Shown here: positions 42,001 through 54,139 of the stretch, piece by piece
Position numbering within the stretch: the first letter of the stretch is position 1
Layout: every line of letters starts with the position of its first letter
DNA from: Tausonia pullulans
Lineage: Eukaryota > Basidiomycota > Tremellomycetes > Cystofilobasidiales > Mrakiaceae
Length of the DNA stretch: 64,000 nt
Assembly: GCA_951802195.1 (NCBI GenBank)
Contig: OX637631.1
Coordinates: 248,001-312,000 of the forward strand
Direction: 5' to 3'
Made by a program: the position numbers and the translations under genes
Notes under the pieces: generated by a model
What the model was told of the DNA's origin: nothing
The model's input: the letters and a program-made list of their open reading frames with translations, nothing else
Databases searched by the model: none

Positions 42001-44383
42001 CGTCTCGTGGTCGAGCTGGATAGTGCCATCAGCCGACTGGTGCATCCTTGGCCTCGGCGGCTCCTCCTTGGGCCACGCCCATGTGTTCCGGAACCAGAGC
42101 TGTGGGATGATGTGCAGGTCCGCCGGGTCTGGGCCACGGTTGTAAGCAGTTATGCGGATTGAAATGCCGTCGGGGTTCTCCTCGTCCTTGGCGTACTAGG
42201 AGAAAGAAAATATGTCAGGTCAGCCTGACTCACTCAACACGAATCAAACCGAGAGACCAACCTCGACGAAGACATCCCAGTACTTGTCCTTGTCGAACGC
42301 GTCGGTGTCGGTGATCTCAAACTCGGTGACGTCTCTCCCGCGGTTGGTGCTCTCGGTGACGAGCTGCTCGTACGGGTACGCATTCTGCGGATACTTGTAG
42401 AGATACTTCATGTACGAATGCGTTGGAGTGGAATCGAGGTAGTAGTAGAGCTCCTTCACGTCCTCGCCGTGGTTGCCTAGATGGAGGTAAGGGAGAAACG
42501 ATCAGCGGTCGGTCGGATAAGGGCTGAAGCTGGTCTGGCGAACTCACCCTGGTGGCCGGTGACTCCAAAGAGCCGCTCCTTGAGGTATGGGTCCTTGCCG
42601 TTCCAGAGTGCGAGACCGAAGCAGACACGTTGATGGTTGTCCCTGTTATACGAGGTGTGAAGGAGCTCTCGTCAGCTTGCGCGATTTCTCTTGCCCCTCC
42701 CCCCGTTTTAAATTCTTCGTCTTTTGTTTTGTTTTGTTCAGTCCGGACACTCACGAGATGCCTCCGATGCCGTCTTCTCCCCATCGATAGGCCCTGCTCC
42801 GGGCGTGGTCGTGCGGGAAGTGTGTCCAGGCGTCTCCGTTGGCCGAGTAGTCCTCGCGGACAGTGGCCTGTTTAGCCAGTCGTTGTCAGATCAAACACCG
42901 GAGGGATATAGAGAGAGTCGGAGTCTCACCCATTGCCGCTCGGAGAGGTAGGGTCCCCATCGCTTCCAGTGGGCATTCTTCTTCCCGTCCTCGTCAAGCC
43001 TGGAGTGCGCGAGCGAAAATTGATCAGTCCCTCACTTAGTAGTGATCTAGAAGGGCCGGGTCTCATCTCACCTCCAAGCCTCGACACTGGTGTAGCGAGG
43101 ACCAAGGCTCTGAAGGAGGCGGTCGCGGAGGGACTGAGGAGAGTGATGGCAAAGGAGCGAGCGAGTTCCATCAGCTTCATTCGTGCGATGGACGACCCTA
43201 TAACGAGCAGGGGTGACAGCCTCACCTTCTGTTCGGTCGAGGCGGGGTCGACGGGCGTGTTCTCCGAGGTATAGTCGCGCTCGACGGGGGCAGCTGAAGG
43301 GAGTAGGCACAGACGCATCGAGACTGCGTCAGCTCTCGGTCTTTCCCGCTCTCTCTCCCTCCAAACAAACGGGCGGGGGGCAAAGAGGCAACGGGGAAAC
43401 GAGAGAGAAGAAAGGCTCACGCTGTCCGTCCTCAGCGGCGTTGGGAGCACGCTTGGGGAACCTAGATCATGGAGAGAGATGGATGAGGAGACGGGTCAGC
43501 CCAGCTCAATCCGATTCTTCATGAGGACGCAGGGCATCGCTCCCTCATTCGTCTTCGAGGCAGAGACGAGGCACGCACTTCTCCTTTTCGCGCTGAGCGC
43601 CGGGGAGGTCGGTCGGGGGCTTGGGGATGTCGATCTGGGCGAGGAAAGGAGAACGCGTCAGCTGGCGTGGCCATTCGCAAACAGCTAGCCGCGTGAGGAG
43701 CGGCGCATGATGTCGGCGAAAGGCGGTCGGGTCGGTTCGTTGGTTCGTGCAGTCCGCCCTCCCTCTCCCCGCCCGCTTCTCTCGCCCAGACCCAGCCGGG
43801 ACAGGGTATCGCTTCTCGTTCTCTCGCTCGCTCAAACAGCCCAACGACCCACCTTGAGCGAAGCCGCGCCCGACGTGACAGCCTCCAGCGGGTCCTTGTC
43901 CTCGGCGGCGGCAGTACCAGCAGATGCGGACGGCAATGCCTCCTTCGCGGAGGCGGCCCCAGGCGAGTTGTCCACGGACGACGAGACGGGCGTGGGCGGT
44001 CCGGCTGATGCGTGTGGGGAGAGAGCGTGGCGCCGGAGAACAGAAGGGGAATGGGAAGGGATAAATGACGTCTTGTCAGCACTCGCATATATCGCGTCGT
44101 GTCTCGCGGCCTCTCAACAGGCGTGGGGGTCCGAGAGAGATTATAAGCATCAAGCGTCGTCTCTCTCGTTGTCGACGAGGCGGGCCATGGGAACCGGACC
44201 GGTCGAGGACCACGCCTCGGCCCGCAAATCCTCGCAGGTTGGGGGAGGGGACAGAGAACGGGGCAACGGGGGGGAAGGGATGGGGGTAGAGGAGGAGAGA
44301 GCGAGCGACTGACCACTTGAGGCAGCGGCCGGCGGCGGGGAGGGCTTTGAGAAGATATTCTTCTGGAGGCGTTTGGCGGCCAT
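39034..44383 (-). CDS. GH63-family glucosidase-like protein (YMR196W-like)
   Basis: Large cytosolic-looking relative of mannosyl-oligosaccharide glucosidase, similar to uncharacterised yeast YMR196W; substrate unknown. Start 44383 gives [20 protein letters not shown], without a signal peptide. A Ser/Ala-rich leader precedes [16 protein letters not shown], then [20 protein letters not shown] and [20 protein letters not shown]. Central blocks include [20 protein letters not shown]. The C-terminal (alpha/alpha)6-barrel shows [74 protein letters not shown] and [19 protein letters not shown]. The acidic candidates Asp (AAWDTAF) and Glu ([15 protein letters not shown]) are retained. The last exon adds only a few residues after a GTGCGT donor at 39117, ending DAL. 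Confidence 0.85.
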
Positions 44384-45151
44384 GGCTGTGGCTGCTTCTG
44401 ACGCTGGGAGGAGAGATGGGTAGATAGGTGGGAGAGGGAGAGGGAAACGCGAGAGAGGATGGATGTCGAGAGAGAGATGTGAGATGACGGTCCTCGGCCG
44501 GGGAGAGACGCCTCGCTTGCCCTGGCTGGGGCGGCGCGCGGCTCTCGCTGGGTGGGCCAGGGCGGCCCCGCGCTGAGCTCGTTGACAGTGGTGCCCCTGC
44601 TCAACCTCGACCCATCCTTCCCGATCATCCACACCCATGCCAGGCGTTGTATCCTCTCGTTCTCGAGATGGATGACGGTCCCCTCCCGCGCTCGCTCAGC
44701 TCGTCCCCGACGCTACAGCCAGCGAGCGCGAGCGGTGCGTCGGCCCGCTCCGTCGCGTCGTGCCTGATAGCCCGGTTCCGGCTTCCGCTGAGGCGTCCGT
44801 CATCGTCAGCTCGTCCAACCCCCTCCCACGCTCGCTCAGTGTCCGTCTTTCCTGGAGACCCCTGGCACTCCCCGCAACAGCCAGCATGACGTGTCGTTGT
44901 CGTTGTCCTCGGCCGGGACCGATCGACGACGGAGCACAGGCTTTCGGCTCCTGCTCCCGTCCCGTCGTTCGTCCAGCGATATCGATTTGATGCTTCAACC
45001 TTTCATTCTCGCGCGCGCACTTGTTTGCCGTCATCAGCAAACAAATGCCACAAAGGAACGATGGGATCTGATTTTCTCCGACGTCGCAGACTGTTCTGTC
45101 TGTCCTCCGCTACGCTCTCGAACGAACGCGCAGCCCAATCAGTTGACTCCC
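44384..45151. other. Intergenic region between GH63-like and MED1-like genes
   Basis: The 768 bases form the likely promoter of the GH63-like gene (transcribed leftward) and the 3' flank of the next. Read on the minus strand, the part nearest 44383 is pyrimidine-rich leader. No gene seen. Confidence 0.4.
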
Positions 45152-47749
45152 TCATATCTCCATCATCCTAGCCCTCTTCCTCCCCTCCAGCCCTTCACCA
45201 TTCTCACCGTCACCGCCAGCCTCTCCTCCATCCCTCGCAGCACCATCATCCAACGCCCTCTCCGCCTCCCTCTTCACACCCGCCACCCTTTCACTCCCAT
45301 TCTCCTTCTCTCCTCCCCCTCGTCCCCCCTCTGAACCGGCTCGAGCAGTGAACCACCCAACAAGCCCCGCGCCCCATCCTCCCAACGCTTGTCCGAGCTT
45401 CTTCAGCCTTTCCTCCGACACCAGTTCCTCCTCGGAGGAGCAAGGGGAAGAAGAAGCGACCGTGAGCCTCGCGCTTCCGCCTCTTAGCGGAGGGGGGTCC
45501 ACGTGTAGGGCGCCGAGGCGGCCGCCGCCGGAGGAGGAAGGGGAAGGGAAGGAGAGGAGCAGCGATGGGTGGGTTGCTTGAGGAGAGGAGGAGGGCAGGA
45601 CGAGGTGCAGGGTAATGGGGATGTTTGCTGGGGGGGCTGGGTTAAGGAGGGGAAACGGGAGATTTAGAACAAGGGGGGGAGAGGGAGAGAGGGATGGGTA
45701 AAAGGAAAGCAGGCAAACACACCGAGCAGTAAAGCCTCGAGGTCCTCAGTCGTCGTCGCCGCTGTTGTCGTCTCGGACTGGAACCCGTCATCCGCATCCT
45801 CCACCATCGCCACTGACGAAGGAGTATCAAACACCCCCAGGAAGAACTCATTCACAAACGCCCATCTTCTTGCCCACTCCACAAGCTCAGCAGCCTCTTG
45901 AGCGCTCGCAATTCCAACACGGCCAAGCGCGATGGCCTCAATGGGGCCTTGGGTCTCGGCAAACGACCAGGCTTGGGGAGTCGTGGCGTTGGAGGGAGAG
46001 GGGAGGAGAACTTGGAGAGGTTGAGTTGGGGGGGAGGAGGACGAGCGGGCTTGCTGGATCTGCATGGAAATTGAATCAGGAGACCGTGGAGGCAAGCATG
46101 ACAGAAAATGATGGCGACGAACGAGAAGCGGGCCCCAGCTCCCATGGCCATGGCTGTCCCCTCCCATCGCCGCCAACAAGTGGTTTGGCAAACCAACCAC
46201 GAGTGGAGGCTCGAAGACGGCTTCCCAGCCCCAAGGCGCCGACGCAGACGGGGTAGCGACATTCATGGGGTCCACCGCTTCCTCTTCCTCCTTCTTCTCC
46301 TGGGTTCTCGAGGCAGGGGAGAAGATCTCCAGCGGAAGATGAGGCACCGACGGGATACTAGTAGCGGTAGAAGGCCGGAGGTGGAGGTACTGCTGGTGTG
46401 AGGCTAGGCGGGGCGAGAAGGAGGAGGGTGGCGTGAGGAGGAAGGAGGGGTAGGGAGGTGGGTAGGGGTTGATGCTGGTCTTGGCTAATGGGCTGGAACA
46501 ATGTATGTAATTGACAAGTGTTAGAATGAGATCTCGTCGAGAGACTGGGGTCGATTCAAACTTACCTAGCCTCTCCTTCATCCTTTCGAGCCAGCAGTGC
46601 CTCCTCCACTTCGCGTTGCACCTCCAGTCCCTCAGCAAAGACGTCCCCCCTCTCTTTGACAGTCTCCGCCTTCACCACCAACCCAGCGCCTTCAACACCA
46701 CCGCCAGCAACAACACTTCCAAGCTCTAAGACGGCCCTCATCCGCCGCTCGAACTCGTGCAGCGCCCGCGCCGCTCGGAGCGGGACCGTCTCGCGCTCGC
46801 CTTCCGCATCCACACTTTCGTCGTGGAAGCCAAGGAGATCGAGGAGCTCTCGGAGAGGAGGTAGGAGGTACGCATCGAGTGTGGGCGATTCGATGGGCTC
46901 GTGGGAGACCGCGGTAGTGTCGGCGGCCGTTGAGGATGGCGAAGAGGAGAGAATGAAGGACGTCCGGAACTTGGCGACCGTCCAGTGTGCGCAAGGTGAC
47001 ACGCCTTTCGTCGAAGAGGTCGATGAGGAGATGAGCTCAAGGTCAATCATGAACACCTTGTCCCCGAGAGCGAAGATATCTTTCTGCTGGGGAGCAGTCG
47101 AAGCAGCGGCCCCGGCCCCAGCCGACGCGTCGCCGCCGTCGTCGTCGACAACCGTCGTGTCGCGGTAGACCTCGAGGCCGAGGGATCTGGCAGCTCGTTC
47201 AATGATATCTGGCGGGGAGACAGTGAGAGGGAGGCCGAAGGGCGTCTTGGCAGGTGGGGGGAACAGCCAGGGACCCGAAGAGGACGCAGAAGGGGGGGAG
47301 GTCGACGCGAGGGAGCCGAGGAAAGGCGGGACTGCAAGAAGTGGGAAGGCTTGGGATGTGCTGCACGGAGAGGGAGCGAGGTTCCAGAGAGATGGATAGT
47401 TTCAGCATGCGAGGCCAAGACTAGGTAACAGCAAGACAATGAGCATATCGGCAAGAGAGACACACGCGTTTGTCATTAACCCAGCGGCCCTCGTCCTCCC
47501 CTCTTCGCCGCCCTCCTCCCAGATGACCTTGAACTGCTCCAACACATCCCTCACACTCGAAATGGCTGAGCCCAGAGCCTCGCGCGTGAGCGGCGGCGGG
47601 TGGTGGAGCGCTGGGCCGACGAGAGGCGCGTGAGGGCTGATGAGCGCCGGGACGAGGGGAGAGGGCTGGGCCGCGCGGAGGGAGGTGGAGAGAGAGTGGA
47701 AGGTTGAGAGAACCGTCGGGGGTGGTGCTGAAGCGGCATTGGTGTACAT
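45152..47749 (-). CDS. MED1: Mediator subunit Med1-like protein
   Basis: Candidate Med1, a middle-module subunit of Mediator that bridges activators and RNA polymerase II. Start MYTNAASAPPPTVLSTFHSL; an N-terminal helix pair follows (LGSAISSVRDVLEQFKVIWE). The most diagnostic part is ERAARSLGLEVYRDTT, then DIFALGDKVFMIDLELISS and TVAKFRTSFILSSSP, the Med1 pattern of a Gly-Leu-Glu helix, a loop and a strand. LDAYLLPPLRELLDLLGFHD and LHEFERRMRAVLELG follow. The C-terminal half is Pro/Ser-rich with VFEPPLVVGLPNHLLAAMG and WARRWAFVNEFFLGVFDTP. The last exon has a basic end, GRKRARMMEI. The join between the first exon and the LGLEVYRD exon near 47440-47205 is ambiguous. Assignment rests on one region, so it could be another nuclear protein. 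Confidence 0.58.
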
Positions 47750-47967
47750 TGGAAGGAGAAGGAGGCTAGAGGAAGCACGTCCCTCGGGGTGATGTGGTTG
47801 GGAGGAAGCCGGCCTTGCGCGACGAGCAGCGCGTCGAGGCAAGAAGTTGAGGAGACAGTAACAGGCGCACAGGTCAAAGACAGGCAAGCCTATGCCTGCG
47901 ACTGACACTCAATTGTTCTTTTGACCTAGCAACAGAAGAGAGGAGCTGGACCAAAGACGTCGTGACA

Positions 47968-49262
47968 TCACACAATCCCGAGACCCATCTGGATCTCGCA
48001 GAACCAGTTGTCCTTGTCCCATCCATCCTGCACGATCCGACACCACGGCTTGTCCGCCTCTCCTCCCTCCTTCGGCTCCTCTCCCTCTACGTGCTTTGAG
48101 TTGTAGAATACAATCCCAGCGACGGCGCAGGCCTCGGCGATGAGGTCGGCAAGTTCGTTCTCTTTGAACAGGTGGTAGTATCGCTGGTACACGCGCGGTG
48201 GTGTCGAGGGCGCCGGTGGCGCGACAGTGTCGTCCACCGTTGTTGATAGGCCGGGCTCCGATGATGACGATGAAACGGGGGGAGCAGTAGCAACAGAGCT
48301 GATAGCCGCCACCTTCATCTCCCTCGCCTCCCTCTCCGCTTTCTTCGTCGCCTTGTCCTTCTTCTTCGGCTTCTGTCCACCAGGTCCCAGTGCCTCCTTG
48401 ACCGTCTTCGGCGCCTCTTTGCTCAAGACCCACGGCACAAACACATCCTGCGCCTTCCCACCTTCAGGGACAACGCGCCGCGTGTCGGGACCTTGCTCGA
48501 GCGCCCAGACATGGATGATCCCTCGGCCGTGAGAGGGCCGGAGCGCGCGGAGAAAGGTGACGACGGTTGCGAGTCGACGAGAGGGGGTGGAGAGGTGATG
48601 GAGAGTCGCGATGGAGATGGCAAAATCCTGGGAGAGACGGAGTGAGTGAGGGAGGATGCGCGCGAGGTGAAGAGACCGACCATGCTCCCCAGTCGGATGC
48701 CTCCGAGGTCAAGAACATCTGCGACCATAACCTCCCGCCTTCTTCCATCGTCGGACTTGGCCTCTTTGCCGTCAGCGGTGGGTTCCTCGTCGCCGATGAA
48801 GCCGACGCGTTGGGCGAGCGCGACGAGGTTGTCGGACCTGTCGAGGCCGATCATGAGACGTCCGCCGCCGAGAGAGTCCCACGCTGGGAGATATTTGCCG
48901 TTACCACACCCGGCGTCGAGGCCAACGGAGCCTGGTGGAATTGACCGGAGGAAGGTGTCGATGGTCGGCCAGGGCTGAGGACAAGGGACAATGACGCGAC
49001 GCAAGAGACAAGGTATGAGCTCCGACTACTCCTCGATGAACCATCATACAAGGGCATGACCAGGGCATACCTTGTACCTAGTTGCCGAAAAGTGGGTTGC
49101 GATTTGCTTCCTTTGCGTAGGCGGAGGTCAGGGTGCGTTCGGGGTTCGAAAGAGAAAGACAGCGCGAAAAGGAAGACTGACATTGTAGATTGCATGGACG
49201 TTCTCCTGCTCGTATGCTGCAGGAGTCTCAGGTGGCGCGGCGACTGTCAGAGGTGGGGGCAT
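47968..49262 (-). CDS. TRM9: tRNA wobble-uridine methyltransferase Trm9
   Basis: SAM-dependent enzyme that with Trm112 methylates cm5U34 to mcm5U34 in tRNAs such as Arg-UCU and Glu-UUC. Start 49262: MPPPLTVAAPPETPAAYEQE, then NVHAIYN spliced to QIATHFSATRYKPWPTIDTF, a Trm9 hallmark. SAM motif I is SVGLDAGCGNGKYLPAW. ADVLDLGGIRLGSM-DFAISI and ATLHHLSTPSRRLATV give motifs II-III. An inserted Lys-rich and Ser-rich segment follows (KPKKKDKATKKAEREAREMK). The C-terminal part has RYYHLFKENELADLIAEA and DKDNWFCEIQMGLGIV, the conserved Trm9 end. About 380 residues. It is divergent from the J-protein gene with 198 bp between starts, and its 3' end lies 218 bp upstream of the MED1-like start. Confidence 0.92.
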
Positions 49263-49460
49263 GATGAGAGCGGTGGTGGTTCAGATGACATGAGGGAGAC
49301 AGGCGTTCTTCTTGAGACGACAGCGCCCGCCCGCATGGCCCGCCCAGCCTTCCTCACCCTCTCGCCCGTGACGCAAGGCCTTCTCTCCTTCCCCTGTCAA
49401 CAACCACCACCGCCGCCATTCTCTCTCTCACTAGACACAGGCAGGAGAGGCAGCAGCACC

Positions 49461-51441
49461 ATGTCAACAATTCTAGAATCCCGTCTCCGAGACGCGAGCT
49501 TCATCCCAATTGAGTGCCCTCAGTGCGTCGCTTGGCCTCTTGCCTGCCGCTCGTGCCGCTGCCGCCGCTCACCCCCTCTCTGTCCGACTCGTTTGACGTT
49601 GCGCTGTTCTTTTCCAGTTGCAAGCAGGCCATTGAATACCAGCTGTGCGCGATGCCTCACAGCCTCAGCACCACTGCCTGCCCCTGACGCTCTTTCCTGT
49701 TTCGCACATACCCGCTCTCCCAGCCCGGCCGTCCTCCCGACCTCGTACCGTGTCCGATGCTCCAACAAGGGATGCACCCGCATCTTCGACCCACCGACAA
49801 ATCGAAATGGCACGGCTGCCTCTTCCTTCTCGTCTTCCGGCGGCGCTGGGGGTAAAGCCCGGGATCAGCCGAGGACGAGAAAGATGGGCACTAACGAGCG
49901 ACCGCTCGAGACGCGGTACTACGACGTGCTTGGGGTTACGCCAAACGCGACGGACGACGAGTGAGTCGATGCTTTTCCTCCTTCCTTGCTTCCTCAGCGC
50001 ACTGGGATTTGGCTTGGGCGTGACGGGCGATCATGCGGAGGTGTCGGCGCGCGTCGCTCAAGCACGCGCACACATGCGACCACCTCAGCCCCTCTCTGCA
50101 ATCTTCATTTCGGCGCGCTCTCTCTGGTTCGCCACCTGACCGGCTCTCCTTTCGCCCCAATTCAGGATCAAAAAGGCCTACCGCCGCCTCGCAATCAAGC
50201 TCCACCCAGACAAGAACCGCGACGACCCGGACGCTGAGGAGCGCTTCAAGGAGGTCTCGATCTGCTATCAGGTCCTCTCGGACCCAGTCCAGCGGAAGAA
50301 GTACAATGAGCTTGGGTCCAAGGCGAATGCGCCGGAGGGGGAGTTTGTGCGTAGTCCTAGTTTCACTGTGCTTACTGCGTGCGTGGACGACTGACAAGCG
50401 CATGTACATGTTTGGGAATAGGTCGACCCGGAGGAAGTCTTCTCCCAGCTGTTCGGCGGCGAGCGGTTCAACGACCTCATTGGTAGCATCTCCATTGGTC
50501 GCTCTATGAAGGAGCACCTCCAAGCAGCCGAGGAAGAAGACGAGGATGGCAAGGGAGGGGGTGGAGGGGAGAAGGCCAAACTCGAGTATGACGAGAAGAC
50601 GGGCAAGATGGTCGTTACTCCGGAGGAGAAGGCTCGGTTGGAGCGGATCAAGCGGGAGAAGCAAGAGGAGGCTGATAAGGAGAGGAAGGAGAGGGTTGAT
50701 CTGCTCGTGGGCAAGCTCAAGAAGAAGCTCGATGTGTTCACAGAGAGCTTGGCGACAGGTGGGGACGAGAAGGAGGTCAGCCAGAGCTTCAAGGTGCGCC
50801 GTTCGTTGTAATTCCTCTTTTCTTCTCTCGGCTGACGAACGAACGTCTAGGCAATGTGTGTGCTCGAGGCCGAGGAGCTCGCTAAGGAGTCGTACGGATG
50901 GGAGCTCCTTCAGTCCATCGGCGCTCAGTACTCAGCAAGAGGCCACCAGTATCTTGTCACCCATCACTCAGTCTTTGGCGGAGGCTTCCTTGGCTGGGCT
51001 CAGGGCGTCAAGAGCGGCGCGAGCACGTTCGGTGACAGCATCTCGCTCATCCGAGCCGGTACGTTATCGTACTTGCCTCCTCTTGCCTCCCGTCCCTGTG
51101 AGCTGACCAACCCTCTCGCAGGCCTCCATCTCAAGAGCGTCTTTCAAAAGCTTCAGGACGCCGAGAAGCTGGGTCTTTCGCCAGAGCAAATGCGCGCCCT
51201 GGAGGAGGAAGCTGCCCAGGAGGGTCTCAAGACGCTTTGGAAGTCCGCTAAGCTCGAAGTGGAATCGGTTATCCGCGAGACGTGCGATGTTCTGCTCTCC
51301 GACTCGACTGCGAGCAAGGAGACGCTCCGTCTGCGTGCTATCGGACTCGAGCTCGTTGGAGAGGCGTACGTCGCAGCTCCGAAGCCGGTAGAGGAGGGTC
51401 AGCCGCAGCCGAGGATGGACGACATCAAGGGCAAGGCCTGA
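49461..51441 (+). CDS. DnaJ/Hsp40 protein (Caj1/Djp1 type) with N-terminal zinc ribbon
   Basis: Class C J-protein that stimulates Hsp70 ATPase. Spliced N-terminus [20 protein letters not shown] continues [15 protein letters not shown] and [15 protein letters not shown], giving a CxxC plus CxxxxC zinc-ribbon-like pair. The J domain follows: [40 protein letters not shown] with HPD intact, and [20 protein letters not shown]. Then [20 protein letters not shown], a coiled-coil segment ([20 protein letters not shown]), and the X domain with [40 protein letters not shown] and [20 protein letters not shown]. It ends DDIKGKA. About 470 residues. Yeast Caj1 has no such zinc segment before its J domain. 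Confidence 0.9.
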
Positions 51442-52090
51442 GGAAGGAGGATACGGACGAGCGCTTGCTCGTGGCTGGGAGTTTCGGTCTGCGTGTTCTC
51501 TTTTTTTTCTTTTCTCGTAACGACACACATGCATGTTCTTAGATTTGATCTCATCCATCTCCATGGGAGCCCTCGGCCCTGTCGACGGCTCGGCAGCCAA
51601 AACGATGTTGGAAGCAGGTCGCGAGTAAGTTGTCAGAAAATAATGAGACCCGAACGGAACAACCAAATCGCCCGTCATAGCAAGCGAGTGACACAGCTTC
51701 CTCTTTCTGGAGGCGCGCTCGTGCAAGCAAGCAAGCCAGCCAGCTCAGGCGCAATCCGGGACTTTGCTCTACAGCAACAAGTCTTCACTCTTCCAAGAAG
51801 CAGCAGAGCAAAAGGCATCACCATCACACTCAGGAGAAAGAAAAGGAGGAGGGAAACAAGGGAACAAGACGTAGCCGGCTAACTCTGAGAAACGATGTAA
51901 CGCAACGTCAGAAGCGCGGCGCAGACCAGGAAAGACTGGGAATGAGCGCAAGTCACAGGTTAAGGGCAAGAAGAGGGCGAGGGGCGAGATCGAGCAAGAC
52001 GGTGGACGCCTTGCCTGGGCTCCCAGCCTGGTATTCTCCCGCGACGACGATGCCGCTCCAGTCAGCGTCCCAAAAACTGCGCAGCAACTA
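51442..52090. other. Intergenic region downstream of the J-protein gene
   Basis: About 650 bases with T-rich 3'-UTR-like sequence just after the stop (TTTTTTTTCTTTTCTCG, about 51500). No ORF with coding character. Confidence 0.4.
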
Positions 52091-53400
52091 GTACTAGTGA
52101 CTTCAATCATGGAATACTCGTCGGTATCGGGATTAGGGGGATGTGGAAGGCGGCGAGCTCAATGCAGATGTTATGTTTAAGCGCGTCGGGATGCTCGAAG
52201 CCGTCCAGGGCCTTGGAGGCGAGCAAGAGCACGGTCTCGCCGCAGTCAGTCTCGGCCCAGGTATTTTGGTGGAGGCGTGCGAAAAAGTTGCGGGGAAGGC
52301 TGACGGGGATGAAGAGACCAACCAGTATGACGCCTTCAACTCAGTAGGGCCTCGTCGGTGATGGTGATGCGCTTGAGTTTCTTGGAGTGTTCGGTGAAGC
52401 CCTCCATGACTTGTTATCTCCCACATTTAAGCTCTCCAAGGAGATCGTTTCAGGAGGCTCGTTGATCGGGTAGAGGAGAAGAAGACAACACGCTCATCAG
52501 AAAGGCGATGAGGCGGGCAGACCGCCGGCCGGGCACTTATTTCACCTCATTCCACATCTCTTCCACCAATTGAACCTCTTCGTCTCAGAAAGATAACCTT
52601 CAGAGAGAGAGATATCCAAGAGAGGAAGCCCTCGTTGAGGCGGTCCTCTGGGTTAAGGAAACAGAAGTATTCGAGCGCGAGAACGGCGGAGTCGTCAAGC
52701 CCAAACCAGGCGACCCTAGAGCAATCCATCAGCTTCTTGAGTCACTTGGCCACCTTCAAGCCCTCCCTAACTGCCTGGAGATCGATTTCAGATCACCCTT
52801 CGGTACGACGGGCGAGGCAGAGCTCCTGCACCCACGCCCGTCACATCGCGCCTATGGGCTTGAAGTGGATCAGCAGACCCTTCTTAGCGACGAGATAGAG
52901 CGCCTAGAGCCTCCTGGACTGTATATAAATGCATAAAGGGAGTAGCGGGTCGCAGGAGTCGCGGAGGCCATGTGAGATGGGTGGAGAGCGGGCATACCGG
53001 CGGGAGGGGTGATGGCCAAGAGAGAGACTGAGCTAGACTAGGGCTCGTCGTCGGCACCGAGGAAGAGGCGAAGGCTCTGGTGGGACCAGGTCATCCGGGG
53101 ACGGACAGACGGCCAACATGGCGGTGAGAGGACGATGGTATTTGGGGGTAAAGGGGTAAGGAGGGAGCCTTCCTCGTCCCCTTTGTTTACCTTGTCTGTC
53201 TTCGCTTGAACCATGTCATGAATGCTGCGCTTCCCTTGGGTTCGATATCGCCCTTTCACGTCGGAAAAGCTTGCTACTCATCCTCTTTGTTCCACTGAGG
53301 GTCTGCCTCCAATCACTGAGGAGCGCAATGACGGTTTGCGAGCTCTTTCGCTCGCTCGTTCGACGCTGGTCTCAAAGTACACAGAAGTACAGCAAGATTT
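52091..53400 (-). pseudogene. Decayed protein-coding relic, possibly F-box/LRR type
   Basis: The minus strand shows several stretches that read like ordinary protein, separated by stops and frame changes. They are RASERARKPSLRSSVIGG (about 53350), TPLPPNTIVLSPPCWPS (about 53130), ALYLVAKKGLLIHFKPIG (about 52880), LDDSAVLALEYFCFLNPEDR (about 52670), FTEHSKKLKRITITDEALLS (about 52380) and LLLASKALDGFEHPDALKHN (about 52220). The last two resemble the scattered-Leu style of fungal F-box/LRR proteins. I could not assemble one frame with plausible splice sites, so I call it a relic. It could also be two unrelated fragments, or a live gene with unusual exons. It lies directly downstream of LSM6 on the same strand. 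Confidence 0.35.
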
Positions 53401-54139
53401 ATAGAGAATCGGCGGCAGAGATGTAAAGGACTGGAGGGAGGGTCAACAAAATCGAAAGGTCAGCATGTGAAACATGAACGGGATAAGAGGTAGAGTTGCA
53501 TGTGACGAGAACGACGACAGGCAAACTGTTAATCGCGCGTCGGGACAGCCTGTCGCCTGGTGTCACTCGGCGATGCCCCCGCACCTAGCCTCGCTCTCTC
53601 TCACTCTCTCTTGTTCGGCCATCCTGAACCTCAGAGAGAGTGCCCGAGAGCGCGAGAGATAGAAATGGGCACGCGACGCATACAAGGACGCGTCTTGGCT
53701 CGAGAGAAGACCGCACCGTTGTTCCCCCGGATGAACGCATCGCCGTACTCGTTCCGCTTGACTCCATTGACGAACTCCTCGGTGTGCTCAAGGGCAATGT
53801 TCATGTATCCGTCGAGGCAAGAGAGGATGCCTGGCGGTGCAAATGAGAGACCTGTCAGCGGGGAGGCACTGACTAGAAGTACAATGTGAACGGACCCCGG
53901 TAGTCGATGCCAGAATTGAGACGGACGATAACCTCCTTTCCGACAACGGCCTGGATAGCAAACAAAAGGCGATGAAAGAATCAGCGAGGAAGGAACAGCA
54001 AGCCAAGAGCGGGCTCCTTCTCTGCGACCGGCCGGTCACGCGGGCTCCGGCGCACCTTGAGGAAGCCCGAGGGGGAGCCCTTGCTAGGAGCCGGGGTGGG
54101 GGATCCCGCTGAGGGTGAGGGGGCATCGACATCGGACAT
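53399..54139 (-). CDS. LSM6: U6 snRNA-associated Sm-like protein Lsm6
   Basis: Small Sm-fold subunit of the Lsm1-7 (mRNA decay) and Lsm2-8 (U6 snRNA) rings. Four exons give 94 residues. MSDVDAPSPSAGSPTPAPSK and GSPSGFLK form a longer, Pro/Ser-rich N-terminus than in most Lsm6. Sm1 motif: AVVGKEVIVRLNSGIDYRG then ILSCLDGYMNIALEHTEE. Sm2 motif: GDAFIRGNNVLYIS. The end AADSL follows at once, so the C-terminus is short. Introns fall after FLK, within the RG codon of DYRG, and after RGNN, each with GT-AG borders. Divergent from the RhoGAP gene (547 bp). Confidence 0.94.

Noticed and set aside
43519-44634. 371-codon Arg/Pro/Ser-rich minus-strand ORF
   Set aside because: Shadow of the GH63-like 5' exons, introns and leader in another frame; GC-rich sequence commonly leaves long alternative frames open.
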